Source of the DNA: an uncultured Muribaculum sp.
GTDB lineage: Bacteria > Bacteroidota > Bacteroidia > Bacteroidales > Muribaculaceae
DNA length: 60,773 nucleotides
Direction of reading: 5' to 3'
Assembly (NCBI GenBank): GCA_910578785.1
Contig: CAJTSJ010000017.1
Location: forward strand, 1-60,773
Under the pieces are notes generated by a model that saw only the letters and a program-made list of their open reading frames with translations, was not told the DNA's origin and ran no database searches. Each line of letters begins with the position of its first letter. The first letter of the stretch is position 1. Made by a program: the position numbers and the translations under genes. Of this stretch, positions 52,317 through 60,612 are shown piece by piece.

Positions 52317-52348
52317 CAAAGTTACGCTAATTTGAGCAAACGGCCAAA
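52317..52348 (-). promoter_or_regulatory. promoter of the DUF4290-murA-rimM group
   Basis: On the minus strand TTTG (52348..52345), 20-nt spacer, TAACTTTG (52324..52317): a complete match to the Bacteroides consensus. Confidence 0.72.
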
Positions 52349-52387
52349 TTAACATGGCTTATCCTATACCCTTTTAAATAAAATAAA

Positions 52388-52417
52388 GCATCCGGGGATT
52401 TTGTTCACCCCGGATGC
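52388..52417 (-). terminator. terminator of fabG
   Basis: Perfect 10-bp stem GCATCCGGGG (52388-52397) / CCCCGGATGC (52408-52417). On the minus strand it is followed by TTTATTTTATTT, 32 nt after the fabG stop. Confidence 0.87.
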
Positions 52418-52449
52418 CAGATATTCGGTAGCTTGTGAGTGTCGTTCGA

Positions 52450-53196
52450 CTACATGTTCATACCGCCGTCGACCTGGATAACCTGTCCGGTCACGTAGCT
52501 CGACATGTCTGAAGCGAGGAACACGGCCACGTTGGCGATGTCCTGTACCTGTCCGCCACGACGCAACGGAATACCCTTGATCCATTCCTTGCGTACTTCT
52601 TCGGGAAGTGCCGCGGTCATGGCTGTCTCGATAAATCCGGGGGCGATGGCGTTGGCGCGGATTCCGCGAGAGCCGACTTCCTGTGCGATAGACTTGGCGA
52701 GAGCGATGAGTCCGGCCTTTGACGCCGCATAGTTGGCCTGTCCGGCATTGCCGTGTACGCCTACCACCGACGCCATGTTGATGATCGAGCCGCTGCGCTG
52801 ACGCATCATGATTGGAAGCACGGCGTTGATGAAGTTGAACGCGCTCTTGAGGTTGACTGCTATCACGGCGTCCCACTGGGCTTCGGTCATGCGGAGCATG
52901 AGGCCGTCCTTGGTGATGCCGGCGTTGTTCACGAGTATGTCAATTGAGCCGAAATCCTTTTGAACCTCTGCCACCACTTCCTTGGTCTGGTTGAAGTCGG
53001 CCGCATTTGATGCGTAGCCTTTTACCTTAACTCCGAGAGCTGCAATTTCCTGTTCTGTGGCTTTGCCGAGATCATCGATGACGAGGTCGGTGAAAGCTAT
53101 GTTGGCACCTTCTTGTGCGAAGCGCAGTGCAAGCGCCTTGCCGATACCGCGGGCCGCGCCTGTGATCAATGCGGTCTTTCCTTCAAGTAGTTTCAT
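52450..53196 (-). CDS. fabG: 3-oxoacyl-[acyl-carrier-protein] reductase
   Basis: NADPH-dependent short-chain dehydrogenase of 248 residues reducing 3-oxoacyl-ACP in fatty-acid elongation. The nucleotide-binding motif TGAARGIG (12-19), NNAG (90-93), and the catalytic Ser143, Tyr156 and Lys160 (YAASK) are all present. The end CALDGGMN-like sequence VIQVDGGMNM is normal for FabG. It lies 60 nt after the KAS III gene on the same strand, giving a small condensation-plus-reduction pair behind a TetR regulator. Confidence 0.94.
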   Translation of the reverse strand: MKLLEGKTALITGAARGIGKALALRFAQEGANIAFTDLVIDDLGKATEQEIAALGVKVKGYASNAADFNQTKEVVAEVQKDFGSIDILVNNAGITKDGLMLRMTEAQWDAVIAVNLKSAFNFINAVLPIMMRQRSGSIINMASVVGVHGNAGQANYAASKAGLIALAKSIAQEVGSRGIRANAIAPGFIETAMTAALPEEVRKEWIKGIPLRRGGQVQDIANVAVFLASDMSSYVTGQVIQVDGGMNM

Positions 53197-53256
53197 GAAA
53201 GTCTGTTGTTTATAGTTGATTTAAAATGAATTTTGGACAGCAAAATTAAGAAAATA

Positions 53257-54201
53257 TTATATTTCCACCAAAAATGCTCCGCATGAATATCCTCCGCCGA
53301 ATACGGTGAGGCCTATTTTGTCGCCTTTTTTGAATTTGTCGCGGTTCTCGGCAAATACGAGCGCGCAACTTGCAGAACCTGTATTGCCGTATTCCTCGAT
53401 GTTGTTAAGGAAGTGGTCGTCGGCGAGGTCGAGCTGATGTGCCACCTGGGCCACTATGCGCTTGTTGGCCTGGTGGGTGATGATGTAGTCGAGGTCGGCG
53501 GGCTTCATGCCGTAGGGGGCTGTCACCCGGTCGAGGGCCTTTATCATATATGTGCATGCGTTGACAAACACGTCGCGTCCGTCGGGCATTTCGATACCGT
53601 TTTCTTTCGGGCGCAGAATCACTCCTTCCGGACCTTTGCCGACGTTGCCGAGTCCGCAGGTGTATATTGCCTTTACTTCCACATCGCTGTCGCTGACCTT
53701 GTCCTTCGACAGGAAATATGCCACTGCGGCGTCGCCCCACAGATGTCCGGCCTTGGGGTCGTGTTCGTTGGAATAATACGTATTGTGTTCCGAACAGATC
53801 AGGAGTGCTTTTGTGGCTTTGCCGGCGGCGAAGTAGGTTTCTACTATCTCAAGCCCGTTGACGAACGACGAGCATGCGGCCGACACGTAGACTGCGCGGG
53901 CGCCTTCGATGCCGAACTTCTGCTGTGCCACGTGGGCCAGAGTGGCCACGGTGTCGTACGGCGAGTAGGATGCCGACACTATCAGGTCGACATCTTTGAT
54001 GTCGTAAGGCAGACTTTTCACTGCATCCTCGATGGATGCTATTCCCATCGAATTGTGGCCTTCGTCTTCAGCGGCTTTCGAACGGGAGCGTATGCCGGTA
54101 CGCTTGTAGATCCATTCGTCAGACAGTCCGTTCACATTTAGGAAGTAGTCGTTGTTAACTCGAAGTTCCGGTACGTAATATCCTGTGCTGTTGATATACA
54201 T
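53257..54201 (-). CDS. 3-oxoacyl-ACP synthase III (FabH-like)
   Basis: Thiolase-fold condensing enzyme of 314 residues that starts acyl chains by joining an acyl-CoA primer to malonyl-ACP. The catalytic triad is visible: Cys110 in VSAACSSF, His243 in IITHQANKRI, and Asn273 in YGNTGSAS. The Gly-rich end FGGGYSCGAFLVEI is typical. It is more distant from the housekeeping FabH in its N-terminal motif (YVPELRVNNDYF). A paralogue serving a special lipid (branched or odd primers, or another acyl product) is possible but unproven. It follows the TetR gene by 23 nt. Confidence 0.9.
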   Translation of the reverse strand: MYINSTGYYVPELRVNNDYFLNVNGLSDEWIYKRTGIRSRSKAAEDEGHNSMGIASIEDAVKSLPYDIKDVDLIVSASYSPYDTVATLAHVAQQKFGIEGARAVYVSAACSSFVNGLEIVETYFAAGKATKALLICSEHNTYYSNEHDPKAGHLWGDAAVAYFLSKDKVSDSDVEVKAIYTCGLGNVGKGPEGVILRPKENGIEMPDGRDVFVNACTYMIKALDRVTAPYGMKPADLDYIITHQANKRIVAQVAHQLDLADDHFLNNIEEYGNTGSASCALVFAENRDKFKKGDKIGLTVFGGGYSCGAFLVEI

Positions 54202-54224
54202 AAGCTAAATGTTTGTGTGGGGAG

Positions 54225-54818
54225 TTATTTGTTTGTTATAGCGTTTAATATAAATTCTTTGACCTGGTCCGGCACTTTGTCGGCGTCGATGTGCATCTGG
54301 TGGAAGTTGTTGCGCATGTAGGAGAGTTCGATGCCCTGAAACATCATAAGCATGGCCATATAGACGCTGTCTACTGTCTCGGGTGAGAATTCGCCCGACT
54401 CAAGCCCTTCGTCGAGTATGTTCTGAATGAGGTCGAGCTCTTTCTCGATGGCCATGTTGCGTATGCGCTCCATGCGTTTGACCTCGCGGATAAACAGGGT
54501 GCGCAACATGGGATTGTCCGACTGATGGTCGATGGTCTCCCGCACTATCTGCAGGCGTACGTCGATAAACATCATCAGCTTTTCGGTGGCGCTGATGTCG
54601 GAGGAGGCTATACCGCGAAGCCGTTCCACCAGATGTTCGCTTTCGCGTTCGATGACGGCATTGTATATCTCGCGTTTGTTTTTGAAATATGTGTAGATGG
54701 TGCGTCGCCCTCTGTCAGACGCGTTGGCAATATCGCTCATGGTGGTGTTCTCAATGCCTTTGTGGGCAAAGAGCTGACGGGCTACTTCGATTAATTTTTC
54801 GCGGGTCTTTAATACCAT
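54225..54818 (-). CDS. TetR/AcrR-family transcriptional regulator
   Basis: A 197-residue repressor-type regulator. The N-terminal helix-turn-helix is IENTTMSDIANASDRGRRTIYTYFKNKREIYNAVI (about residues 20-54). The all-helical ligand-binding domain follows, with conserved-looking METAL-free hydrophobic helices. The ATG at 54818 is chosen over the TTG four codons earlier. Being 23 nt ahead of the KAS III and fabG genes, it probably controls them and may sense an acyl-CoA or fatty acid, like FabR/FadR-type TetR proteins (inference). I could not assign a definite operator in the upstream A+T-rich sequence. Confidence 0.92.
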   Translation of the reverse strand: MVLKTREKLIEVARQLFAHKGIENTTMSDIANASDRGRRTIYTYFKNKREIYNAVIERESEHLVERLRGIASSDISATEKLMMFIDVRLQIVRETIDHQSDNPMLRTLFIREVKRMERIRNMAIEKELDLIQNILDEGLESGEFSPETVDSVYMAMLMMFQGIELSYMRNNFHQMHIDADKVPDQVKEFILNAITNK

Positions 54819-54978
54819 GTTATTGCACAAAAAATATTGAACTGTGCGAAATTACACATTTTATTCCACATTGTAATAATGTTTGCCGATGTTTTTTGCA
54901 CATTACCACCCGCAAATGAGCACTTTTTTATTTACGGTGCCACTATTGGCGCATATCTTGTAGAAATACAGAAAGACC

Positions 54979-55028
54979 GCGCTCCTGCAGTCGAAGTAGT
55001 CCGGCCTTCGTCTACAGGAGCGTGTTTT
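54979..55028. terminator. long hairpin after the DUF4136 gene
   Basis: CGCTCCTG and CAGGAGCG close a stem that continues imperfectly inward through CGAAG/CTTCG. T5 follows on the plus side. On the minus strand, where the upstream gene is transcribed, the following sequence is only moderately T-rich. Confidence 0.6.
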
Positions 55029-55048
55029 TGAACTGATGTTTGTTGTTG

Positions 55049-55663
55049 TCAATGGTTGTTTCGGTATTGGGGAAGCAGGGGAACCGGAAATTTTGAGAAC
55101 AGTTTATTGACCGCCTCGCTGATCGATGTCAGGTTGCGGTATTGGCCGTTTCCGTTGTCTATGATTGTGGCTACCGATGCTGAGAATAGCGGAACCATGG
55201 TGTCGATGTTGACCATATCAACGGTAAGGACTCCCTCTTTATATATTCCTGTCACTACCTGCGCATTGGGATTCCAATACAGATTGCGCGGATACATGAA
55301 TATGGGCGCGTAGCCGTTGAAGTAGGGGCCTGGGCCGGGTCCCATAGGCGGATTCATGGCCTGCCATGCGGGTTCGGTCGTGACCTCATGGTGTATGGTC
55401 ACTCCGAAGTTAACCAGCAGGGGAGAGTTGGGGTCCTCGGTGTAGCCACGCTCCACCATCTGCTCGCGTATGGCGGCCGCAATGTTGTAGTAAGTCACCA
55501 TTTTCATCCCTTCTGGCAACTTGCCCATCTCCGGATCAACGATACGGAATGTCGAATAGTCTTTCATGTCGGCCTGGTTGTATGTCTCGCTGTTGACGAG
55601 CGCGAAAGGCGAACATCCTGAAAACAGCACCGTTAGGCAAATAAGCAATAAAGTCTTTCTCAT
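55049..55663 (-). CDS. DUF4136-type lipoprotein
   Basis: A 204-residue envelope lipoprotein with lipobox VLFSGC (Cys17). The segment YNQADMKDYSTFRIVDPEMGKLPEGM matches the start of DUF4136. The motif VERGYTEDPNSPLLVNFGVTIH is the family's core. A Pro/Gly-rich insert (PPMGPGPGPYFNGYAP) follows, then GVLTVDMVNIDTMVPLFSASVATI. The C-terminal AVNKLFSKFPVPLLP is also typical. The function of the family is unknown. Single gene between the TetR gene and a plus-strand DUF3127 gene. Confidence 0.85.
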   Translation of the reverse strand: MRKTLLLICLTVLFSGCSPFALVNSETYNQADMKDYSTFRIVDPEMGKLPEGMKMVTYYNIAAAIREQMVERGYTEDPNSPLLVNFGVTIHHEVTTEPAWQAMNPPMGPGPGPYFNGYAPIFMYPRNLYWNPNAQVVTGIYKEGVLTVDMVNIDTMVPLFSASVATIIDNGNGQYRNLTSISEAVNKLFSKFPVPLLPQYRNNH

Positions 55664-56040
55664 AAAAACAGTAATTTAATCTTATGTAACTTTAACAAAT
55701 CCAAGAGGGTAAAAGTTGAGAACAGGATTTACTGCTTTTTCTACTAAAGACATTATGCCGCTTCGGGTATATTTGAGTTTGGATTCATCGGCGATTTCCG
55801 ACAGGCCTTCCGTAAACCTGGTTTCCGAGGAATCGTCAGGGAAAGATTATATTTAAGGCTGTTGAAATTCATATGATTGTTATTTGTCGTGTTGTAGTTG
55901 CAAATTTAAGAAATAAGTTGAAATAATATTAATGATGTGTGTGTTGACTTGTGGCTAAGAAAAATATGTCGTGGAAAATTTGGCTATCGGTCGGCGATTG
56001 AGTAACTTTGGTAAAAATTAATTATTACTCATTTTTTATA
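55664..56040. other. intergenic region between divergent genes
   Basis: No gene is seen in 377 bp. The first 200 bp are featureless. The last 60 bp carry the consensus promoter for the DUF3127 gene. I see no TAnnTTTG promoter for the lipoprotein on the minus strand. Confidence 0.55.
55979..56010 (+). promoter_or_regulatory. promoter of the DUF3127 gene
   Basis: TTTG (55979-55982), 20-nt spacer, TAACTTTG (56003-56010): a complete consensus match. It supports ATG 56041 as the start, because the upstream frame from 56008 lies inside the promoter. Confidence 0.75.
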
Positions 56041-56424
56041 ATGGAAATTACAGGAAAGATTATCATGGCTCTTCCCGAACAGTCAGGCGTCAGCAAGGCC
56101 GGCAATCAGTGGAAGAAGCGGGAATATGTGCTTGAGACTCTTGAGAATTATCCGAAGAAGGTGCATTTTGACCTGTTCGGAGACCGTGCCGATCAGTATC
56201 CCCTCAATGTAGGAGATGAAATCGTGTTGAGTTTCGACATCAACAGCCGTGAGTTTAACGGCCGCTGGTACACCTCAATAAGCGGTTGGAAGGTAGAGAA
56301 GGCCGGGGCTGCGGCTTCCGGCGGTGCTGTTCCTCCGGTTGCGTCAGATCCTTTGCAGGACTATCCAGTAGCTCCTCCGCAGGTCGATTTAGGCAAGGAT
56401 GTAAACGACGACCTGCCGTTTTAA
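56041..56424 (+). CDS. DUF3127-family protein with SSB-like C-terminal tip
   Basis: A 127-residue cytoplasmic protein. The N-terminal 90 residues form the DUF3127 domain, predicted as an OB-like beta barrel: EITGKIIMALPEQSGVSKAGNQWKKREYV, then NVGDEIVLSFDINSREFNGRWYTSISGWKVE. A disordered Ala/Pro/Val linker follows, and the protein ends VNDDLPF. The acidic DDLPF end strongly resembles the DDDIPF tip by which bacterial SSB recruits repair and replication partners. That makes a single-stranded nucleic-acid role plausible (inference; the family is uncharacterised). Monocistronic with a strong promoter and terminator. Confidence 0.85.
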   Translation: MEITGKIIMALPEQSGVSKAGNQWKKREYVLETLENYPKKVHFDLFGDRADQYPLNVGDEIVLSFDINSREFNGRWYTSISGWKVEKAGAAASGGAVPPVASDPLQDYPVAPPQVDLGKDVNDDLPF

Positions 56425-56477
56425 ATGATTCCCCGGGGCAAAACGCTCAGATTGAGAGGAAATAAATGAAAAGTAAA

Positions 56478-56509
56478 GGCCGGGCATCCGATGTGTGGAG
56501 CGCCCGGCC
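56478..56509 (+). terminator. terminator of the DUF3127 gene
   Basis: Perfect 8-bp GC stem GGCCGGGC (56478-56485) / GCCCGGCC (56502-56509) with a 16-nt loop, followed by TCTTCGTTATT. It separates two convergent genes. Confidence 0.75.
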
Positions 56510-56569
56510 TCTTCGTTATTGATTCTTAAAAGTTTATCAGGGATAATCGAAGATAGGGTTAGGTTCCTT

Positions 56570-57124
56570 TTATTTTACGTTGGCCATCAGTGTGGCGCCC
56601 GCTACAGTGTGCTGGTATGCATAAAGTCCGTGTTCGGAAAGCTCTACGTCCTGCATGCTTCCGTCGGGGGCAATCATCTTGACGTGGGTGTCGTCAACGA
56701 AAGTCATGAACTTATAGCTTTCGCCGCCGTTGGCGCTTACGCTCCAAGAATTGTCTTCCTGCTCGAAGTCAAGGCGAACAACGCTTCCGTCGTTTTCGCT
56801 TGTGATGGTGTAGCCCTTGCCGTCGCACTCTACGAGATAGCGTCCGTCGTTGCCTTCAATCACCTTCTTGCCGACGGCCACGGGATTGTTGCCGCTCCAG
56901 AATTCGATACTGTTTATAACCAAAAGGTCAGCGAGACTGGCTACTTCATATACAGGAACAATCCAGAATGCGATGAACACCAATTCGTTGACGAACTTGT
57001 TGTCAATAGTCTTATTCCATGCGAGAAGTTTGTTGAACAATGCGAAGTTGCCTATGCATGAGGTAGTCAACATTGAACCGGCCAAAGTCAGTACGATAGC
57101 CACGCTGAGATAAGTTTTCTTCAT
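56570..57124 (-). CDS. DUF3332-family lipoprotein
   Basis: A 184-residue protein with a lipoprotein signal MKKTYLSVAIVLTLAGSMLT ending TSC (Cys23). The family motif CIGNFALFNKLLAWNKTIDNKFVNELVFIAFWIVPVYEV follows, containing a hydrophobic membrane-embedded segment. The remainder is a beta-rich periplasmic domain. The family is widespread in Bacteroidota and gamma-proteobacteria and has no known function. It lies 40 nt after the lytic transglycosylase gene and may be co-transcribed with it. Confidence 0.88.
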   Translation of the reverse strand: MKKTYLSVAIVLTLAGSMLTTSCIGNFALFNKLLAWNKTIDNKFVNELVFIAFWIVPVYEVASLADLLVINSIEFWSGNNPVAVGKKVIEGNDGRYLVECDGKGYTITSENDGSVVRLDFEQEDNSWSVSANGGESYKFMTFVDDTHVKMIAPDGSMQDVELSEHGLYAYQHTVAGATLMANVK

Positions 57125-57163
57125 AATAGTAATTATATGTTTATAGAAATTAGAAATGTCCGT

Positions 57164-58546
57164 TTAAACAGGCACCTGCCGGCGGCTTTGGTCGTAGTAG
57201 TTCATGATTTTCCTGACGTATGACGAGGTTTCGCCGCCTCGGGAGTATCCGTACTTTACTACAGGGTCATTGTAATATTTGGGGTTGGATTTCCACAACA
57301 TTGTTTCTGCCACATTGCCGAACCAGACCGTAGGGTCCTTTCCGTATTTTTTTGCCAGGGCTATGGCGTCGAGCACATGGGCCAGCCCGCTGTTGTAAGC
57401 GGCGAGCACGAACTTCTGTCGTTCGGTCTCGTCGGGAACACGTTTTTTAAGCGATTTGTCAAGGTCTTTTATTATCTTGGTTGCCGTGCGTATGCTTGCT
57501 TCCGGATTGGCCATGTTCTGTCGGCTAAGTCCGTAGGCGTTTGCCGTGCGTGGCATAATCTGCATCACACCTCGCGCCCCGGCCCACGATACGGCATTCG
57601 GATTGAACCTGCTTTCGGCAAATCCCTGCGATGCAAGCAGCCGCCAGTCCCATCCGATTTCGTCGGCATATTTCTTAAACAAATCGTCGTATTTCGATAT
57701 TTTGCCGTTGGTGATTTTAAATTCGCCGGAGTAGGGTGCTTTGCTAAGCTCGAAATAACGTTTAAACACCTGCTCGTTCTCACGCTGGTATTCAGCCGTT
57801 TTTATCCAGGCGTTGATAGTGTCGGCGAGCCATGGAGTCTTTGGCGACACCCCCCACGATGAACGTTGCGGATAGCTTACATCCATCGTGATGTCGAGGG
57901 CATTGTAGTATGTCTTGTTGATTTTGGCGATGTCGCTGTCGACTATGGTCATTGGAATCTGTCCGTTAGACACCATCTCTATCATATCCTCGGTTATGAG
58001 GGTGTCCTGGTCGACGGTGTGGATTTTGATTCCTCCTCCGAGTTCTTCGTTGAGGTTTTCAAGACGGTACTCATATTTTGAGTCCTTCTCTACGTAGACT
58101 TCGCGCCCGATCAGGTCTGTGACGTCGTGCACGGCGGTGCTGCCGTCGTTCTTAGGCTGAACAAGAACTTGAGTGGTGACGTTTTCAGGGCCGGCCGGAA
58201 TCACTCGGTCGCGATATTCGGCGGTTATGGGAATCTCATATGCCGCCAGGTCGATGATGCCCGAATCGAGCATGGCAAGCAACGACGGCAGACTTTGCGC
58301 CACCACAAGGTCGATGGCTATTCCTTTGTCGGCGCCAAACTGCTCCACCAGATCGTAGTCATAGCCCATGGGTTCGCCTCGGTAGATGAAATATGACAAG
58401 GCGCTGTAGAGCGTTCCGACACGGAGTGTGTCGGGAAGCTTCGTCGATTTCGCATCCGATCCGGAAGTCTTTGACGGACCTCCGCAGGCCGAAGCCATAG
58501 AGCATAGAATCAATGCTATGAGTGAATATCCGACAAATCTATTCAT
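57164..58546 (-). CDS. MltF-like membrane-bound lytic transglycosylase
   Basis: A 460-residue peptidoglycan lyase. The lipobox is SMASAC (Cys21). The N-terminal half is a solute-binding (SBP_bac_3) domain, with LRVGTLYSALSYFIYRGEPMGYDYDLVEQF, as in E. coli MltF where it controls activity. The C-terminal SLT domain has catalytic Glu311 in GFAESRFNPNAVSWAGARGVMQIMP and the family's NMANPEASIR and AAYNSGLAHVLDA motifs. It cleaves the MurNAc-GlcNAc bond with 1,6-anhydro formation in the periplasm. Gaps of 29 nt to purM and 39 nt to the DUF3332 gene suggest one transcript. Confidence 0.95.
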   Translation of the reverse strand: MNRFVGYSLIALILCSMASACGGPSKTSGSDAKSTKLPDTLRVGTLYSALSYFIYRGEPMGYDYDLVEQFGADKGIAIDLVVAQSLPSLLAMLDSGIIDLAAYEIPITAEYRDRVIPAGPENVTTQVLVQPKNDGSTAVHDVTDLIGREVYVEKDSKYEYRLENLNEELGGGIKIHTVDQDTLITEDMIEMVSNGQIPMTIVDSDIAKINKTYYNALDITMDVSYPQRSSWGVSPKTPWLADTINAWIKTAEYQRENEQVFKRYFELSKAPYSGEFKITNGKISKYDDLFKKYADEIGWDWRLLASQGFAESRFNPNAVSWAGARGVMQIMPRTANAYGLSRQNMANPEASIRTATKIIKDLDKSLKKRVPDETERQKFVLAAYNSGLAHVLDAIALAKKYGKDPTVWFGNVAETMLWKSNPKYYNDPVVKYGYSRGGETSSYVRKIMNYYDQSRRQVPV

Positions 58547-58575
58547 GACGTGTCGCAGTTGTGGCGTGTAGAGGA

Positions 58576-59742
58576 TTAATATTCAAATGTCCCCTTTTCG
58601 GAAATTATGGTCAGCTTGTTGGCCGGAGCGTCTTCGACACGTCCGATGATGCGTGCCGGTATGCCCATCGATTCCGAAATCTTTATGACATCTTCGGCAT
58701 ACTCAGCCGGCAGATAAATCTCCATGCGGTGTCCCATGTTGAACACCTTGTACATTTCCTTCCAGTCGGTGTTTGATTCGCGCTGGATGAGGTCAAACAG
58801 CGGCGGCACGGGGAACAGGTTGTCCTTTATCACATGCTTGTCGGTGACGAAGTGCATGATTTTGGTCTGTGCGCCTCCCGAGCAGTGGACCATGCCGTGA
58901 ATCTTGTCGCGCATCGCGTCGAGGAGCTTCTTGATTACCGGAGCATAGGTGCGGGTGGGCGACAGTACGAGTTTCCCGGCGTTGACAGGCGCGTTGTCCA
59001 CATCGTCGGTAAGCCTTACGCTGCCGGAGTAGACGAGCTCTTCCGGAACGGCGGCATCGAAGCTTTCGGGATATTTCAGCGCGAGTTCGTGGCAGAACAC
59101 ATCGTGGCGTGCCGAAGTCAGGCCGTTTGATCCCATGCCTCCGTTATATTCTTTTTCGTATGCGGCCTGTCCGTAGCTGGCAAGTCCTACAATCACGTCG
59201 CCGCCTTTGATGTTGGCGTTGTCAATCACGTCCGAGCGCTTCATGCGGCAGGTGACCGTGCTGTCGACGATGATGGTGCGCACGAGGTCGCCCACGTCGG
59301 CGGTTTCGCCTCCGGTGCTGTATATGTTTACTCCCATACCGCGCAGTTCGGCAAGGAGCTCTTCAGTGCCGTTTATTATGGCGGCGATGACTTCTCCCGG
59401 TATGAGCATCTTGTTTCGTCCGATGGTCGACGACAGCAGTATGTTGTCGGTGGCACCTACGCAAAGCAGGTCGTCGATGTTCATTATCAGTGCGTCCTGG
59501 GCTATGCCTTTCCACACGCTTAGGTCGCCGGTCTCTTTCCAGTAGATGTATGCAAGTGACGACTTTGTTCCCGCACCGTCTGCATGCATTATGTTGCAAT
59601 ACTCTTCGTCGCCTCCGAGATAATCGGGGATTATCTTGCAGAAAGCTTTAGGATACAGGCCTTTGTCAACATTTTTAATAGCGTTGTGTACATCTTCTTT
59701 CGATGCCGACACACCACGCATGTTATATCGTTGGTCGCTCAT
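58576..59742 (-). CDS. purM: phosphoribosylformylglycinamidine cyclo-ligase (AIR synthetase)
   Basis: ATP-dependent enzyme closing the imidazole ring in step five of purine synthesis (388 residues). The N-terminal PurM half includes YCNIMHADGAGTKSSLAYIYWKETGD and DALIMNIDDLLCVGATDNILLS. STGGETADVGDLVRTI is the family's GGETA signature. The C-terminal half reads KVFNMGHRMEIYLP with the NMG-H/I motif and ends in a compact domain. It is a somewhat divergent Bacteroidota-type PurM, longer than E. coli's 345 residues. It lies between cdsA (57 nt upstream) and mltF on the same strand. Confidence 0.93.
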   Translation of the reverse strand: MSDQRYNMRGVSASKEDVHNAIKNVDKGLYPKAFCKIIPDYLGGDEEYCNIMHADGAGTKSSLAYIYWKETGDLSVWKGIAQDALIMNIDDLLCVGATDNILLSSTIGRNKMLIPGEVIAAIINGTEELLAELRGMGVNIYSTGGETADVGDLVRTIIVDSTVTCRMKRSDVIDNANIKGGDVIVGLASYGQAAYEKEYNGGMGSNGLTSARHDVFCHELALKYPESFDAAVPEELVYSGSVRLTDDVDNAPVNAGKLVLSPTRTYAPVIKKLLDAMRDKIHGMVHCSGGAQTKIMHFVTDKHVIKDNLFPVPPLFDLIQRESNTDWKEMYKVFNMGHRMEIYLPAEYAEDVIKISESMGIPARIIGRVEDAPANKLTIISEKGTFEY

Positions 59743-59799
59743 TATAATATAGTGAATTATTGGTTATTGTCTTATTTTGAAAAATACTGTATTGTATGG

Positions 59800-60612
59800 T
59801 TAAATGAAAATCAGCATGCATAGCACCGCCGGAATCACAATCAGCAACGAGTCGATTCGGTCGAGCATGCCGCCGTGTCCGGGGAGTATGTTGCCTGAAT
59901 CCTTTACGTGGGTGGTGCGCTTGATGAGCGACTCTACAAGGTCGCCCCATGTGGCAAACACCGAAACTACGACGCTGAACAGAATCATTGTGCCCATCCT
60001 GAATTCCGAAAAATATGCCGGCCAGAAGTTGTACATCATGATTGCCGCCGCGATGCAGAACACCATTCCGCCCCAGAATCCTTCCCATGACTTTTTAGGC
60101 GAGATGCGCTCGAAAAGACGGTGGCGTCCGATGGCGCTTCCGATGAGGAAGGCACCTGTGTCGTTCAGCCAGATGAATATGAACATGGCCAGGACTATAT
60201 GGCGTGATACTGAATATACGATTGTCGAGAGGGCAAGAGGAAGCGCAATGTAAACGATGCCGGTCAGCGAGCGTGTCAGCGAGCGCAACGGCTCCTTCTC
60301 TTTTGAATACAGGGTCATGATGAATCTTACGAGCAGATACAGGATGAATGCTCCCAGGCCGTATGGCAACAGGTAGTTGACAAGCTCCCACGTGCCGCCG
60401 ATCAGCAGGAGGCCTCCGACTATATCGGTGACTTTGACTGCGGTCGAATCGTTTGCCGAACCGCTGGATGCCAGGCGATAAAACTCAATCAAGGCAGGAA
60501 CGCAAAGCAACGTGGTCAGGCAGAGGTATGACACTTCATTGATCAGTATTCCGGCAAGAATAAGCCCTACATAGACTAATCCTGTGAAGCTCCGCAGTAA
60601 TATATTCTTCAT
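59800..60612 (-). CDS. cdsA: phosphatidate cytidylyltransferase
   Basis: Inner-membrane CDP-diacylglycerol synthase (270 residues), joining CTP and phosphatidate at the entry to phospholipid synthesis. Seven to eight hydrophobic segments are visible. NDTGAFLIGSAIGRHRLFERISPKKSWEG holds the Asp and Lys of the active site. The C-terminal PROSITE-type signature is VKDSGNILPGHGGMLDRIDSLL. The start at 60612 gives the expected N-terminal helix. It is the first gene of a probable cdsA-purM-mltF-DUF3332 run. A TAATTTTG element lies at 60749..60742 without a convincing -33 box. Confidence 0.95.
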   Translation of the reverse strand: MKNILLRSFTGLVYVGLILAGILINEVSYLCLTTLLCVPALIEFYRLASSGSANDSTAVKVTDIVGGLLLIGGTWELVNYLLPYGLGAFILYLLVRFIMTLYSKEKEPLRSLTRSLTGIVYIALPLALSTIVYSVSRHIVLAMFIFIWLNDTGAFLIGSAIGRHRLFERISPKKSWEGFWGGMVFCIAAAIMMYNFWPAYFSEFRMGTMILFSVVVSVFATWGDLVESLIKRTTHVKDSGNILPGHGGMLDRIDSLLIVIPAVLCMLIFI

